Of a stretch of DNA of 64,000 nt, positions 43,300 through 51,763 are shown in pieces; the stretch's first letter is position 1; each line of letters begins with the position of its first letter. The stretch covers positions 124,001 to 188,000 of the forward strand of contig CAWEBZ010000003.1 in NCBI GenBank assembly GCA_963807425.1, given 5' to 3'. The notes under the pieces are model-generated. The model was not told where the DNA came from. It worked only from the letters and a program-made list of their open reading frames with translations, and made no database searches. Made by a program: the position numbers and the translations under genes. This stretch comes from VRUE01 sp963807425 (GTDB lineage Bacteria; Actinomycetota; Thermoleophilia; Solirubrobacterales; 70-9).

Positions 43300-44787
43300 A
43301 GCGGCGGGAGGGTCGATCTCCCGCTTGAGGATCTTGCCGGTGGGGCCCTTGGGGAGGTCGTCGAGGAACCAGACGACGCGCGGGTACTTGTAGGCGGCGA
43401 TTCGCTCCTTGACGTAGGCGCTGATCTCCTCGGCTGGCAGCTCCTCGCCGTCGTGGAGGACGACCGCGGCGCCGATCTCCTCGCCCCACTCGTCGTGGGG
43501 GACGCCGACGACCGCGGCTTCGCGGATCTTCGGGTGCTCGTAGAGCACCTCCTCGACCTCGCGCGGGTAGACGTTGTAGCCGCCGCGGATGATCAGGTCC
43601 TTCTTGCGGTCGACGATGAAGAAGTAGCCGTCCTCGTCGGTGCGGGCCATGTCGCCGCTGTGGAACCAGCCCCCGCGCATCGCCTCCTCAGTGGCGTCGG
43701 GCCGCTGCCAGTAGCCCTTCATGATGTTGTGGCCGCGAATCACGATCTCGCCGACCTCGCCCTGGGGGACCGGGTTGTCGTCCTCGTCGACGACCTGCAT
43801 CTCGACTCCTTCGAGCGGGGTGCCGATCGATCCCGGCTTGCGCTCTTTGTCGGGGTGGTTCGAGCAGGCGACCGGCGAGGTCTCCGAGAGTCCGTAGCCC
43901 TCGAGCACCGCGGCGCCGAAGGCGTCCTCGAAGCCGCGCAGCACCTCGACCGGCATCGAGGCGCCGCCGGTGACGCAGGTGCGAAGCGCCGAGGTGTCGT
44001 AGTCCTCGCGCCCGGGGTGGTGCAGGAGGGCGCCGAACATCGTCGGCACGCCGTAGAAGTGGGTGACCCCGTCGCGTTGCATCGTCGTTAGCGCCTCGCC
44101 CGGGTCGAACTTGGGGACCAGGGTCAGGCAGGCGCCGACCTTCAGCGAAGCATTCATTCCCACCGTTTGGCCGAAGGAGTGGAAGAGGGGGAGGGCGCCG
44201 AGGACGACGTCGCCGCCGCCGACCTCACATGTCGTACGGCTGGAGACATCGGCGTTGCGGAAGAGGTTCATGTGGGTGAGCTCGGCGCCCTTCGGCTTGC
44301 CGGTCGTGCCCGAGGTGTAGAGGATCACCGCGGTGTCGTTCTCGTCGGTGTCGGCCAGGCCCGGTGTCGGCTCGTGCTCGCTCAGGGTCGCGGCGAAGGA
44401 GGCCGGCTCGACCTCGATCAGCTCGGCCCCGGCCTCGGCGGCGCCCTCGCGTGCCTCCTCGGCGAAGCCGTGCCAGGCGAGCAGGAGCTTCGCTCCCGAG
44501 TCCTCCAAGTAGAAGGCGATCTCGCGCCGCTTCAGCAGCACGTTCATCGGCACCACGACGCCGCCGGCGCGGAGCACGCCGTAGTAAGCGACGGGGAATT
44601 CGGGGACGTTGGGCAGCATCACGCCGACCCGATCCCCGGGCTTGACCCCTTTGTCCCGCAGCAGGGTGGCGAGGCGGGCGCCGCGCTCGTCGAGCTCGGC
44701 GTAGCTCAGCTCGGCCTCGCCGAGGCGGATCGCCGGGTTCTCCGGAGCTCGCTCTGCGCTGTCGGTCAATATCGAAGCTAGGTTCAC
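43294..44787 (-). CDS. Fatty-acid/aromatic acyl-CoA ligase (AMP-forming)
   Basis: Adenylating enzyme of 497 residues that activates a carboxylic acid to its CoA thioester. AMP-binding motif YTSGTTGKPKGAEL, hinge region GWFHSGDMARTDEDGYFFIVDRKKDL and C-terminal catalytic Lys in KGPTGKILKRE are present. The sequence resembles FadD-like long-chain ligases. It lies upstream of the R2-SCP2 gene and downstream of a BASS transporter on the same strand. Together these suggest uptake, activation and oxidation of a lipid-like acid (inference). Confidence 0.9.
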   Translation of the reverse strand: MNLASILTDSAERAPENPAIRLGEAELSYAELDERGARLATLLRDKGVKPGDRVGVMLPNVPEFPVAYYGVLRAGGVVVPMNVLLKRREIAFYLEDSGAKLLLAWHGFAEEAREGAAEAGAELIEVEPASFAATLSEHEPTPGLADTDENDTAVILYTSGTTGKPKGAELTHMNLFRNADVSSRTTCEVGGGDVVLGALPLFHSFGQTVGMNASLKVGACLTLVPKFDPGEALTTMQRDGVTHFYGVPTMFGALLHHPGREDYDTSALRTCVTGGASMPVEVLRGFEDAFGAAVLEGYGLSETSPVACSNHPDKERKPGSIGTPLEGVEMQVVDEDDNPVPQGEVGEIVIRGHNIMKGYWQRPDATEEAMRGGWFHSGDMARTDEDGYFFIVDRKKDLIIRGGYNVYPREVEEVLYEHPKIREAAVVGVPHDEWGEEIGAAVVLHDGEELPAEEISAYVKERIAAYKYPRVVWFLDDLPKGPTGKILKREIDPPAAV

Positions 44788-44812
44788 CGAATCTCCTCCT
44801 CCCGCCGGGAGT

Positions 44813-45697
44813 CTAAGCGTCCGCCGGCTGTGGGCGCCCGGCGGTTCCCGCGTTGCGACGGCTCATCGCCCAGGCGAAGGCGCCTCCCGTGAACAGCATG
44901 AAGGAGGCGTAGACGGCGGCGGGGATCGTCACCTCGGCGGCGAGGCTGGCGCCTACCGCGATCGCCAGCGCCGCGTTGTGGATTCCTAGCTCGAGCGCGA
45001 TCGCGGTCGACTGCCGGTCGTCGAGCCGAGCCAGCTTCGAGATCGCGAAGCTGATCGCCATCGCGCTGAGATTGAGCGCGACGGCCGCACCGGCGACGTC
45101 GGCGACGTTCTCGGCGACCGTGTCGTGCTCGCTGACGATCGCACCGGCGACGACGATGCCGAAGAGGGCGAGCGAGATGCGGCGCACCCTCGGGTAGATC
45201 TCCTCGACCGTGTCCGGTCTCCGGCGGCGTAGCTCCATCCCGATCGCAACCGGGACGATCGTGATCGCGAAGACGCGGGCGACGACTCCGAGCATGCTCA
45301 CGTCGCCGACGCTGCTCGCGCCGAAGTGGTTGCTGGAGAGCTCGAGGAAGAGGGGCACGGTGACGATCGCGCCGACGCTGCTGATCGCGGTCATCGTCAC
45401 CGACAGCGCCGTATCGCCACGCGAGAGGTGCGTCAGCATGTTGGCCATCATGCCCCCGGGTGAGGCCCCGAGCAGGACGAGGCCGACGGCCAGCTCGGGC
45501 GAGAGGCCGAATAGCTCCGCCATCGTCAGGGCCAGGAGCGGTGAGATCAGCGCCAGGTTGAGCATGCCGATCGCGACCCCTCGCGGCGCCACCAGCACCC
45601 GGCGAAAGTCTTCCCGCGTCAGTGTCATGCCGAGGCTGCACATGATCACCGCGATAGCCGCGGGCAGGACTGCCGAGGTCAGCACCGGGCTGTCCAT
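44813..45697 (-). CDS. Bile-acid:sodium symporter (BASS) family transporter
   Basis: Membrane protein of 294 residues with about nine to ten helices. The BASS motifs GLVLLGASPGGMMANMLTHL (first discontinuous helix) and GIHNAALAIAVGASL (second crossing) are visible. Members carry organic anions such as bile acids, pantoate or pyruvate with sodium. The gene ends 25 bp before the acyl-CoA ligase on the same strand and may be an uptake partner. Confidence 0.87.
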   Translation of the reverse strand: MDSPVLTSAVLPAAIAVIMCSLGMTLTREDFRRVLVAPRGVAIGMLNLALISPLLALTMAELFGLSPELAVGLVLLGASPGGMMANMLTHLSRGDTALSVTMTAISSVGAIVTVPLFLELSSNHFGASSVGDVSMLGVVARVFAITIVPVAIGMELRRRRPDTVEEIYPRVRRISLALFGIVVAGAIVSEHDTVAENVADVAGAAVALNLSAMAISFAISKLARLDDRQSTAIALELGIHNAALAIAVGASLAAEVTIPAAVYASFMLFTGGAFAWAMSRRNAGTAGRPQPADA

Positions 45698-45769
45698 TCG
45701 CCCGGATCGTAGTCGCCGACCCCTAAACCGCCCTCCATATGTGCTCGGGAGTTCGTTAGGGTCGTGGCG

Positions 45770-46132
45770 ATGGAGGATCTCGGTCAGCCGAGCTCGTTTC
45801 TCGCCTTGAAAAAGGGGACGCCGGTGTACTCGAGCGACGGCGAGCGCTTGGGCGCAGTCGAGCGCGTTCTTGCTGACGCCGATGCCGACGTCTTCGACGG
45901 GATCGTCTTCGACACGACCGCCCTACCCGGTGGACACCGCTTCGTCGACGCACCGGAGGTCGACACCATCTACGACCGTGGTGTGGTCCTGAGCGTCGAT
46001 GCCGCGGCTGCGGCGGACCTGCCGATTCCAAGCGCCAACCCCGGTTCGCTGTCGATCAAAGCAGGCGATCTGGGTGGCGGTCGCCCTGGGGCTCTGCGGC
46101 GCTTTTGGAACATGATCTCCGGTAAGCACTGA
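45770..46132 (+). CDS. PRC-barrel-like protein
   Basis: A protein of about 120 residues from the ATG at 45770; a GTG two codons earlier is possible. The N-terminal half reads as a PRC-barrel (PVYSSDGERLGAVERVLADADADVFDGIVFD), and the C-terminal 40 residues are basic. PRC-barrels bind RNA, membranes or metal in different families. It is a single gene, divergent from the BASS transporter. Specific role unknown. Confidence 0.65.
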   Translation: MEDLGQPSSFLALKKGTPVYSSDGERLGAVERVLADADADVFDGIVFDTTALPGGHRFVDAPEVDTIYDRGVVLSVDAAAAADLPIPSANPGSLSIKAGDLGGGRPGALRRFWNMISGKH

Positions 46133-46176
46133 GCTGTGGCGTCGTGTTTCTGCGACCTCGCGTAGGATCACGCTCT

Positions 46177-46698
46177 GTGAAGCGCCTCATTCCAGTCCTC
46201 TTCGCGTGCCTTGCGCTGCTAGTGGTCGCCGGTTGCGGCGACGACGACTCCAGCGCCGACTCGACCAACTCCACCGCTGCGACTTCGACGGAATCCACGG
46301 AATCGAAGGAGCCGGCGACGAGCGCCAAGAAGACCAAGCCCCAAATCGAGGCGCCGACCGGGGCTCCGCCGAAGGAACTCGAGATCGAGGACCTCGAAGA
46401 AGGCAGCGGCGCCGAAGCCAAGGTTGGGGATGAAGTCACCGTCCAGTACGTCGGCGTCAACTACAAGAACGGCGAAGAGTTCGACGCTTCTTGGGGCCGT
46501 GGCGAACCGTTCAGCTTCCAGCTCGGCGCTGGCTTTGTGATCCCCGGTTGGGACAAAGGCATCGAGGGGATGAAGGTCGGTGGCCGCCGCGAGCTGATCA
46601 TCCCGCCGGAACTCGCTTACGGCGCCGCAGGCTCGCCACCGTCGATCGGCCCGAACGAAACGCTGATCTTCGTGGTCGACCTGCTCGCGGTCGAATAG
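46177..46698 (+). CDS. FKBP-type peptidyl-prolyl isomerase lipoprotein
   Basis: An exported prolyl isomerase of 173 residues. The GTG at 46177 gives a signal peptide ending in lipobox VVAGC (Cys19). A Ser/Thr/Glu-rich linker (about 24-60) precedes the FKBP domain, with GDEVTVQYVGVNYKNGEEFD, GFVIPGWDKGIEGMKVGGRR and PPSIGPNETLIFVVDLL. The active-site residues Tyr, Asp and the GWD/GM motifs are conserved. It assists folding of envelope proteins. It is rich in GAA codons, as are other secreted genes here. Confidence 0.9.
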   Translation: MKRLIPVLFACLALLVVAGCGDDDSSADSTNSTAATSTESTESKEPATSAKKTKPQIEAPTGAPPKELEIEDLEEGSGAEAKVGDEVTVQYVGVNYKNGEEFDASWGRGEPFSFQLGAGFVIPGWDKGIEGMKVGGRRELIIPPELAYGAAGSPPSIGPNETLIFVVDLLAVE

Positions 46699-46752
46699 AA
46701 CCGCGCGGGTCTCAGCTCTGAGTTAGCCCTGAATCGCTGAACTGGCGGTTCT
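46697..46752. terminator. Possible hairpin terminator after the FKBP gene
   Basis: Arms AGAACCGC (46697-46704) and GCGGTTCT (46745-46752) pair perfectly over 8 bp. They enclose CTCAG-CT-CTGAG (46711-46722), a smaller hairpin. No T-run follows, so it may be a Rho-independent-like or purely structural element. Confidence 0.35.
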
Positions 46753-46768
46753 GCGCGATCATCTCGCC

Positions 46769-47806
46769 GTGCCAGACGCCAGTTCGATTCAAGCCGAGCG
46801 CTTCGTAGCCCAGGGGCTGGCGGGCCAGCAATGCGCTGACCCTGTTTCCGTGGCCGAGCGGCTGCTGGCTGTGCAGGGGCAGGATCCGCGCGGGTTCAGG
46901 CTCGCGATCAGGGCTCGCACGACGGGACTGACCGCTGCCGACGTCGACCGGGCTTTGACCGAGGACCGCTCGCTGCTAGTCACCTGGCTCAACCGGGGCA
47001 CGCTGCACCTCGTAAGCAGCGAGGACTACCCGCTGCTGCAGGCCTTGACCACGCCGCCGCTCTTCACCTCCGCCAAGCGCCGTCTCAGCCAAGAGGGCGT
47101 CTCTTCTGCCGAAGTGGAGCGCAGCGTCAAGACGATCGAGCGAGCGCTCTCCGACGAGGGGCCGCTCACCCGGTTGCAGCTGCGCGAACGACTCGAAGCG
47201 GCGGGCGTGCGGACTGCGGGCCAGGCGATGATCCACCTGCTGTTTCTGGTCTGTGTGCGGGGGGTCGCCGTGCGCGGCCCGGTGGCCGGCAAGCAGCACG
47301 CCTACGTCCTGGTGCGGGACTGGCTGGGGAAGCAGAAACCGGTTGACCGGGAGAAGGCGCTCGCCGAGCTGGCCCGTCGCTATCTGGTCGGGCATGCGCC
47401 AGCCGACGATCGCGATCTGGCCAGGTGGGCCGGTCTGCCGCTGCGCGACGCACGAGCGGGGCTGGCGGCGATCGCTTCCGAGCTCGAGCAGCGGAAGGAG
47501 GGCCTGGTGCGGCTGCGTCGGCAGCCCTCGGTTGCCGAGATTCCGCCACCGAGCCTGATCGGCGCCTACGACCCGGTGTTGCTCGGCTGGACCTCCCGCG
47601 AGGCGATCATCGGTCCCCACACCCACTTGGTCACCAACAACGGGCTCTTCCGTCCCTTCGCCATGGTCGACGGCCGCGCCGTTGCGAGATGGCGGTTCGC
47701 CGGCGGCAAGGTCTCGATCGAGCCGCTTGGCCGCATCACCAAGAAGGCTGCCGCCGCGCTTGACACCGACGCGGCCGAGGTCGAGCGGTACCTGGCAGGC
47801 GCCTAG
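46769..47806 (+). CDS. HTH_42 winged-helix protein, AlkZ-like DNA glycosylase candidate
   Basis: A protein of 345 residues in the HTH_42 (PF06224) superfamily, which is built of three winged helices and includes AlkZ and YcaQ (AlkX). A QxQ motif is seen at Gln36-Gly-Gln38 (AVQGQDPRG), matching in position the catalytic QxQ of Streptomyces AlkZ (Q37/Q39), which unhooks azinomycin crosslinks. Members with other motifs also occur, so activity is a prediction. It overlaps the convergent SRPBCC gene by 4 bp. Confidence 0.8.
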   Translation: MPDASSIQAERFVAQGLAGQQCADPVSVAERLLAVQGQDPRGFRLAIRARTTGLTAADVDRALTEDRSLLVTWLNRGTLHLVSSEDYPLLQALTTPPLFTSAKRRLSQEGVSSAEVERSVKTIERALSDEGPLTRLQLRERLEAAGVRTAGQAMIHLLFLVCVRGVAVRGPVAGKQHAYVLVRDWLGKQKPVDREKALAELARRYLVGHAPADDRDLARWAGLPLRDARAGLAAIASELEQRKEGLVRLRRQPSVAEIPPPSLIGAYDPVLLGWTSREAIIGPHTHLVTNNGLFRPFAMVDGRAVARWRFAGGKVSIEPLGRITKKAAAALDTDAAEVERYLAGA

Positions 47807-48246
47807 CTTGCCTGGATCGCCCGCTTGATCGAGTCGCCGAACTCGTTTGCACCCTTACCGGCGGCGCGTGCCGCAAAGCCGAGGAGCAGCTTCCCTGCCC
47901 CGCGTCCCTCCAGCTCGTTGAAGAAAGTCAGCTTGGTGCCGCTGCCTGCGGGCTCGAGGTCGTAGCCACCCACGGGGACCACTATCGGTGCCTTCGACAG
48001 CTCCTTCCAGCGCAGCCGCGTCGGTCGCTCGAACTCGGTCAGCTCGAATTCACGTTTGGTCTTGACGCCGGCGTCCTTGACCGTGCTTGCGTAGACCGTG
48101 CCCAGCCCGGGAGGCCCATCGGTCTTCTTCTCGATCTCAAGCACCCGTGGGCTGAACTTCTTGTCGTTCTCCCCGTCGGCGAGGAAGTCGAACACCTCCT
48201 CGATCGGCCGCTCGATGGTCACCGTCGCTCCAAACTGCTTGGCCAT
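47803..48246 (-). CDS. SRPBCC (START/Bet v1-like) family protein
   Basis: A protein of 147 residues with a START-like ligand-binding fold: ATVTIERPIEEVFDFLADGEN at the N-terminus, the strand-rich centre and GAGKLLLGFAARAAGKGANEFG at the end. AAGGAGAT before the ATG at 48246 sets the start. Such proteins bind or modify hydrophobic ligands; no catalytic motif is clear. It is divergent from the VOC gene and convergent with the HTH_42 gene. Confidence 0.8.
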   Translation of the reverse strand: MAKQFGATVTIERPIEEVFDFLADGENDKKFSPRVLEIEKKTDGPPGLGTVYASTVKDAGVKTKREFELTEFERPTRLRWKELSKAPIVVPVGGYDLEPAGSGTKLTFFNELEGRGAGKLLLGFAARAAGKGANEFGDSIKRAIQAS

Positions 48247-48354
48247 AGGGATCTCCTTGCTGGGAATGGGGCCGCCAGGGGGCACCTGCGAGTATCGCAA
48301 GAGCTTTCCCGAGCACTAAAACGGACGCCGCTCCGCGGCGCGGAAGGAGTCGAG

Positions 48355-48726
48355 ATGGGACAGCCAGTGGTCCACTTCGAGGTCGTCGGCAAGGACGGCG
48401 AGAAGCTGCAGAGCTACTACGCCGAGCTCTTCGACTGGGACGTCAATGCCGACAACGAGATGAAATACGGCCTGGTCGACCGCGAGGCCAACAGCAACGC
48501 CGAAGGCATCGGCCTCGGTGGCGGTATCGGCCAGGGCCCGGAGGGCTACGACGGCCACGTCACCTTCTACGTCGAAGTTCCCAGCGTCGAGGAGGCGCTG
48601 AGCAAGGCCGAGTCCCTGGGCGGCACCCGCGTGATGGGCCCCGAGACGATCATGGGCCGCATGGTCCTCGGCCAGTTCACCGACCCCGAGGGCAACGTGA
48701 TCGGCCTGATCGAGGGCGGCTCGTAG
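48355..48726 (+). CDS. VOC/glyoxalase-fold protein
   Basis: A protein of 123 residues with the vicinal-oxygen-chelate fold: PVVHFEVVGKDGEKLQSYYAELFDWDV at the start, and the second module GHVTFYVEVPSVEEALSKAESLGG ending in GQFTDPEGNVIGLIE. Members are dioxygenases, glyoxalases or resistance proteins; the substrate is not evident. It has GGAAGGAG before the ATG. It is convergent with glyQS. Confidence 0.82.
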   Translation: MGQPVVHFEVVGKDGEKLQSYYAELFDWDVNADNEMKYGLVDREANSNAEGIGLGGGIGQGPEGYDGHVTFYVEVPSVEEALSKAESLGGTRVMGPETIMGRMVLGQFTDPEGNVIGLIEGGS

Positions 48727-48733
48727 CCCGCGC

Positions 48734-50128
48734 TTAGTCGTCGAGCTTCGGGCTGCGCCAAGGCTGAGCCAGGCGGGCAGCGAGGTCGTCCGCTAGGTCC
48801 TCGATCGGGACTCGGGTCTGCTCGAGGGAGTCGCGGTCGCGGAGGGTGACGGTGTCGTCTTCCATCGTCTGGTGGTCGACGGTGATGCCCCAGGGGGTGC
48901 CGATCTCGTCCTGGCGGCGGTAGCGCTTGCCGATCGAGCCACCCTCGTCGAACTCGGCGGGGACCCGCTTGCGGACCTGCTCGAAGAGGTCGCGTGCCTT
49001 CTCCGGCATTCCCTCCTTGGAGACGAGGGGGAGGACGGCGACCTTGACCGGGGCAAGGCGGGGGTGGAGGCGGAGCACGGTGCGCTGGCGGCCCTCGACT
49101 TCCTCGACGTCGTAGGCGTCGACGAGGAAGGCGAGGGTGGCGCGGTCGGCGCCGGCGGCGGGCTCGATCACGTGGGGGACGTAGCGCTCTTTCGTCTGCT
49201 GGTCGAAGTACTCGAGCTTCTCGCCGCTGAACTTGGCGTGTTGGGTGAGGTCGAAGTCGCCGCGGTTGGCGATCCCCTCCAGCTCCGACCAGCCGATCGG
49301 GAAGAGGTACTCGACGTCGCTGGTGCCCGACGAGTAGTGGGAGAGCTCGTCGGCGTCGTGCGGCCGCACGCGGAGGAACTCGGGGCGGATGCCGAGCTCG
49401 GTGTACCAGCGCTCGCGCTCTTCGATCCAGGTCCGGTACCAGCGCTCCGCCTCGGCGGGCGGGACGAAGAACTCCATCTCCATCTGCTCGAACTCGCGGG
49501 TGCGGAAGATGAAGTTGCCAGGGGTGATCTCGTTGCGGAAGGACTTGCCGATCTGGGCGATCCCGAACGGCGGCTTCTTGCGGGCGAAGCCGAGCACGTT
49601 CTTGAAGTTGATGAAGATGCCCTGCGCCGTCTCCGGCCGCAGGTAGACCTCGGAGCCCTCGCCGGCCACCGGCCCGACGTGGGTCTCGAACATCAGGTTG
49701 AACTGGCGCGGCTCCGAGAGCTCGCCGCCGCACTCGGGGCAGCGCAGCTCGGCACTAGGGTCGCCGCCCTCGGCCTCGACCGCCTCGCGCAGGTGGTCCT
49801 CGCGCCAGCGCCTCTTGCACTTGCCGAGGCACTGGACCAGCGGGTCGGTGAAGCCCTCGAGGTGGCCCGAGGCCTCCCAGACCCGCGGGTGCTGGAGGAT
49901 CGCCGAGTCGAGCGCGACGATGTCGTCGCGCTCCTGCAGCATCGCCCGCCACCACTCGGCCTTGACGTTGCTCTTCAGCAGAACCCCGTAGTGGCCGTAG
50001 TCGTAGGTCGAGCCCAGCCCGCCGTAGATCTCCGAGGAGGGAAAGACGAAGCCGCGGCGCTTGCAGAGCGCCACTATCTCCTCCATCGAGACCTCGGTCG
50101 GACGCGTTCCCTGCTCGGTGCTTGTCAT
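48734..50128 (-). CDS. glyQS: Glycyl-tRNA synthetase (dimeric type)
   Basis: Charges tRNA-Gly. It has 464 residues, the alpha2 type used by actinobacteria and eukaryotes. Class II motifs are seen, among them YGGLGSTYDYGHYGVLLK near the N-terminus, motif 2 in FRNEITPGNFIFRTREFEQME, and the C-terminal anticodon domain. The start is the ATG at 50128. It is divergent from fmdB; the spacer is 36 bp. Confidence 0.96.
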   Translation of the reverse strand: MTSTEQGTRPTEVSMEEIVALCKRRGFVFPSSEIYGGLGSTYDYGHYGVLLKSNVKAEWWRAMLQERDDIVALDSAILQHPRVWEASGHLEGFTDPLVQCLGKCKRRWREDHLREAVEAEGGDPSAELRCPECGGELSEPRQFNLMFETHVGPVAGEGSEVYLRPETAQGIFINFKNVLGFARKKPPFGIAQIGKSFRNEITPGNFIFRTREFEQMEMEFFVPPAEAERWYRTWIEERERWYTELGIRPEFLRVRPHDADELSHYSSGTSDVEYLFPIGWSELEGIANRGDFDLTQHAKFSGEKLEYFDQQTKERYVPHVIEPAAGADRATLAFLVDAYDVEEVEGRQRTVLRLHPRLAPVKVAVLPLVSKEGMPEKARDLFEQVRKRVPAEFDEGGSIGKRYRRQDEIGTPWGITVDHQTMEDDTVTLRDRDSLEQTRVPIEDLADDLAARLAQPWRSPKLDD

Positions 50129-50164
50129 GCCGGAACCGTATCGGCTGCGATAATCGCCCACCGC

Positions 50165-50470
50165 ATGCCGATCTACGAGTACAAATGCACCAACGGCCAC
50201 GTCTTCGACGTGATCCAGAAGATGAGCGACGAGGCGCTGACCGAGTGCCAGGAGTGCGGCGCCCCCGCGGAGCGCGTCCTGCACCCGGTCGCGGTCCACT
50301 TCAAGGGCTCCGGCTTCTACAACACCGACTACGGCAAGAAGAAGAAGGCGGGCGCCAACGGTTCCCCCAGCGAGGGCTCCGGCGAGTCGAAGGACTCAGG
50401 CGATTCCAAGCCCTCGAGCGACTCGAAGTCCTCCAGCGACTCGAAAGCCAAGGCTGCGGCCAGCGACTAG
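50165..50470 (+). CDS. FmdB-family zinc-ribbon protein
   Basis: A 101-residue protein starting MPIYEYKCTNGHVFDVIQKM with a zinc ribbon (CTNGH, then CQECG) typical of FmdB/CxxC regulatory proteins. The C-terminal 45 residues are Ser/Lys/Asp low complexity. Its stop overlaps the convergent LCP stop by 4 bp. The role of such proteins is poorly known; it sits beside glyQS. Confidence 0.85.
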   Translation: MPIYEYKCTNGHVFDVIQKMSDEALTECQECGAPAERVLHPVAVHFKGSGFYNTDYGKKKKAGANGSPSEGSGESKDSGDSKPSSDSKSSSDSKAKAAASD

Positions 50471-51699
50471 CCGTTGAGCAGGACGTCGACCGCGCGACGG
50501 CGGGCCGACTCGGGGACTTCGACGCTGCTTTCGGGACCTACGCCGCAGCCCGAGTTGGCGCCGGCGCAGAGCACGTAGGTGTCGCCGCTGCCGCCGATCG
50601 CCGCGGACAGGACCAGTTGCGGCATGGTCAGGAAGCCCATGTCGCTGACGAAGGCCTTCGGTGCGTCCCAGCCGATGATCGGACCCTTGACGAAGTTGTA
50701 GGGCAGGCGGAGGGGATCGGTGAGGCGGCCCTTGATCCCGTTGATCACCGACTGCTGCGCCCGCTCGCGGTCGAAGTCGCTGTAGCCGAGGGTGTAGGCG
50801 CTGGCGCCGGGGCCCGGGCATTCGCTGGGCTTGCGAGCACGCGCGTAGGCCAGGGCCTTTTCCCCGTTCAGCGTGTTCTCGCCCTTGCCCAGCCGCAGGG
50901 TCACGCCGCCCTGGCCACCGCCGGCGCCGCCGTTGATGTCGACGCAGAGCTTGGTGGGGACGTCGACCACGATCCCGCCGACCGCGTCGATCAGGTCTTC
51001 GAAGCCGGTGAAGTCGACGATCGCGACATGGTCGATCTCGGTGTCGAGGAAGCCTTCGACCGCTTCGATCTGGGCCGCCGCGCCGCCGAAGGCGTAGGCG
51101 GCGTTGATCTTCTGCGGGCTCTGGCCGGGGATCTCGGCGTAGCTGTCGCGGGGGATCGAGAGCTTGCGGAAGGCGCCGCCGCCGGCGCGGATCAGCATCA
51201 GCGTGTCGGCGCGGAATTCACCGACCGAGCACTCGCCGTGGGGGGCGTCGCCGTGCGCCTGCTGCTCGAAGCACTCCTCCGAGGGAGCGGCTCCCGGCTC
51301 GTTGGTGTTGGGCGGCCGTGCATCGGTGCCGATGACCAGGATCGTCTGCGCGCTGGGCAGCAGCAGCGGGTTGCCGTGGAGCGTGGACTTCGCCTCGCCG
51401 GAGAGCTTGAAGGCCTGCAGCTGGGCGGAGACGGCGAAGGCGAGGAAGCTGAGCAGGATCCAGCCGAGGGCGGCCAGGCCGACCCACTTCAGAACTCGCT
51501 TGCCGGTCCAGCGCCGCCCCGGGGTGTCCTCCGACGGACGGTCGGGCCTGTCGCGCCGCGGCCACTTCGGCGATCGCGGAGTTCGCTCTCTGAGACCTGA
51601 GAGGTCGGGGGTCCGCAACCTCGACAGAAGGCCTTTCCGGGACCGGTAGACCTTGTACTCGGGCGGCCCGGAGGGCTGCTGCTCGCCATTGTCGGCCAT
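50467..51699 (-). CDS. LCP (LytR-CpsA-Psr) family cell-wall glycopolymer ligase
   Basis: Membrane-anchored enzyme of 410 residues. A cytoplasmic basic N-terminus (about 1-65) is followed by a single membrane helix (LKWVGLAALGWILLSFLAFAVS, about 70-91). The LCP catalytic domain then has IGTDARPP, RADTLMLIRA and DTEIDHVAIVDF. It transfers teichoic-acid or arabinogalactan-like polymers from a lipid carrier to peptidoglycan. It is divergent from the glucokinase across 64 bp. Confidence 0.9.
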   Translation of the reverse strand: MADNGEQQPSGPPEYKVYRSRKGLLSRLRTPDLSGLRERTPRSPKWPRRDRPDRPSEDTPGRRWTGKRVLKWVGLAALGWILLSFLAFAVSAQLQAFKLSGEAKSTLHGNPLLLPSAQTILVIGTDARPPNTNEPGAAPSEECFEQQAHGDAPHGECSVGEFRADTLMLIRAGGGAFRKLSIPRDSYAEIPGQSPQKINAAYAFGGAAAQIEAVEGFLDTEIDHVAIVDFTGFEDLIDAVGGIVVDVPTKLCVDINGGAGGGQGGVTLRLGKGENTLNGEKALAYARARKPSECPGPGASAYTLGYSDFDRERAQQSVINGIKGRLTDPLRLPYNFVKGPIIGWDAPKAFVSDMGFLTMPQLVLSAAIGGSGDTYVLCAGANSGCGVGPESSVEVPESARRRAVDVLLNG

Positions 51700-51763
51700 G
51701 AAAGACTCCGGGCATCATGCCGATGCTCGCGGTCGTCCGCCTCCAGCCAATTACCAAGCACGT

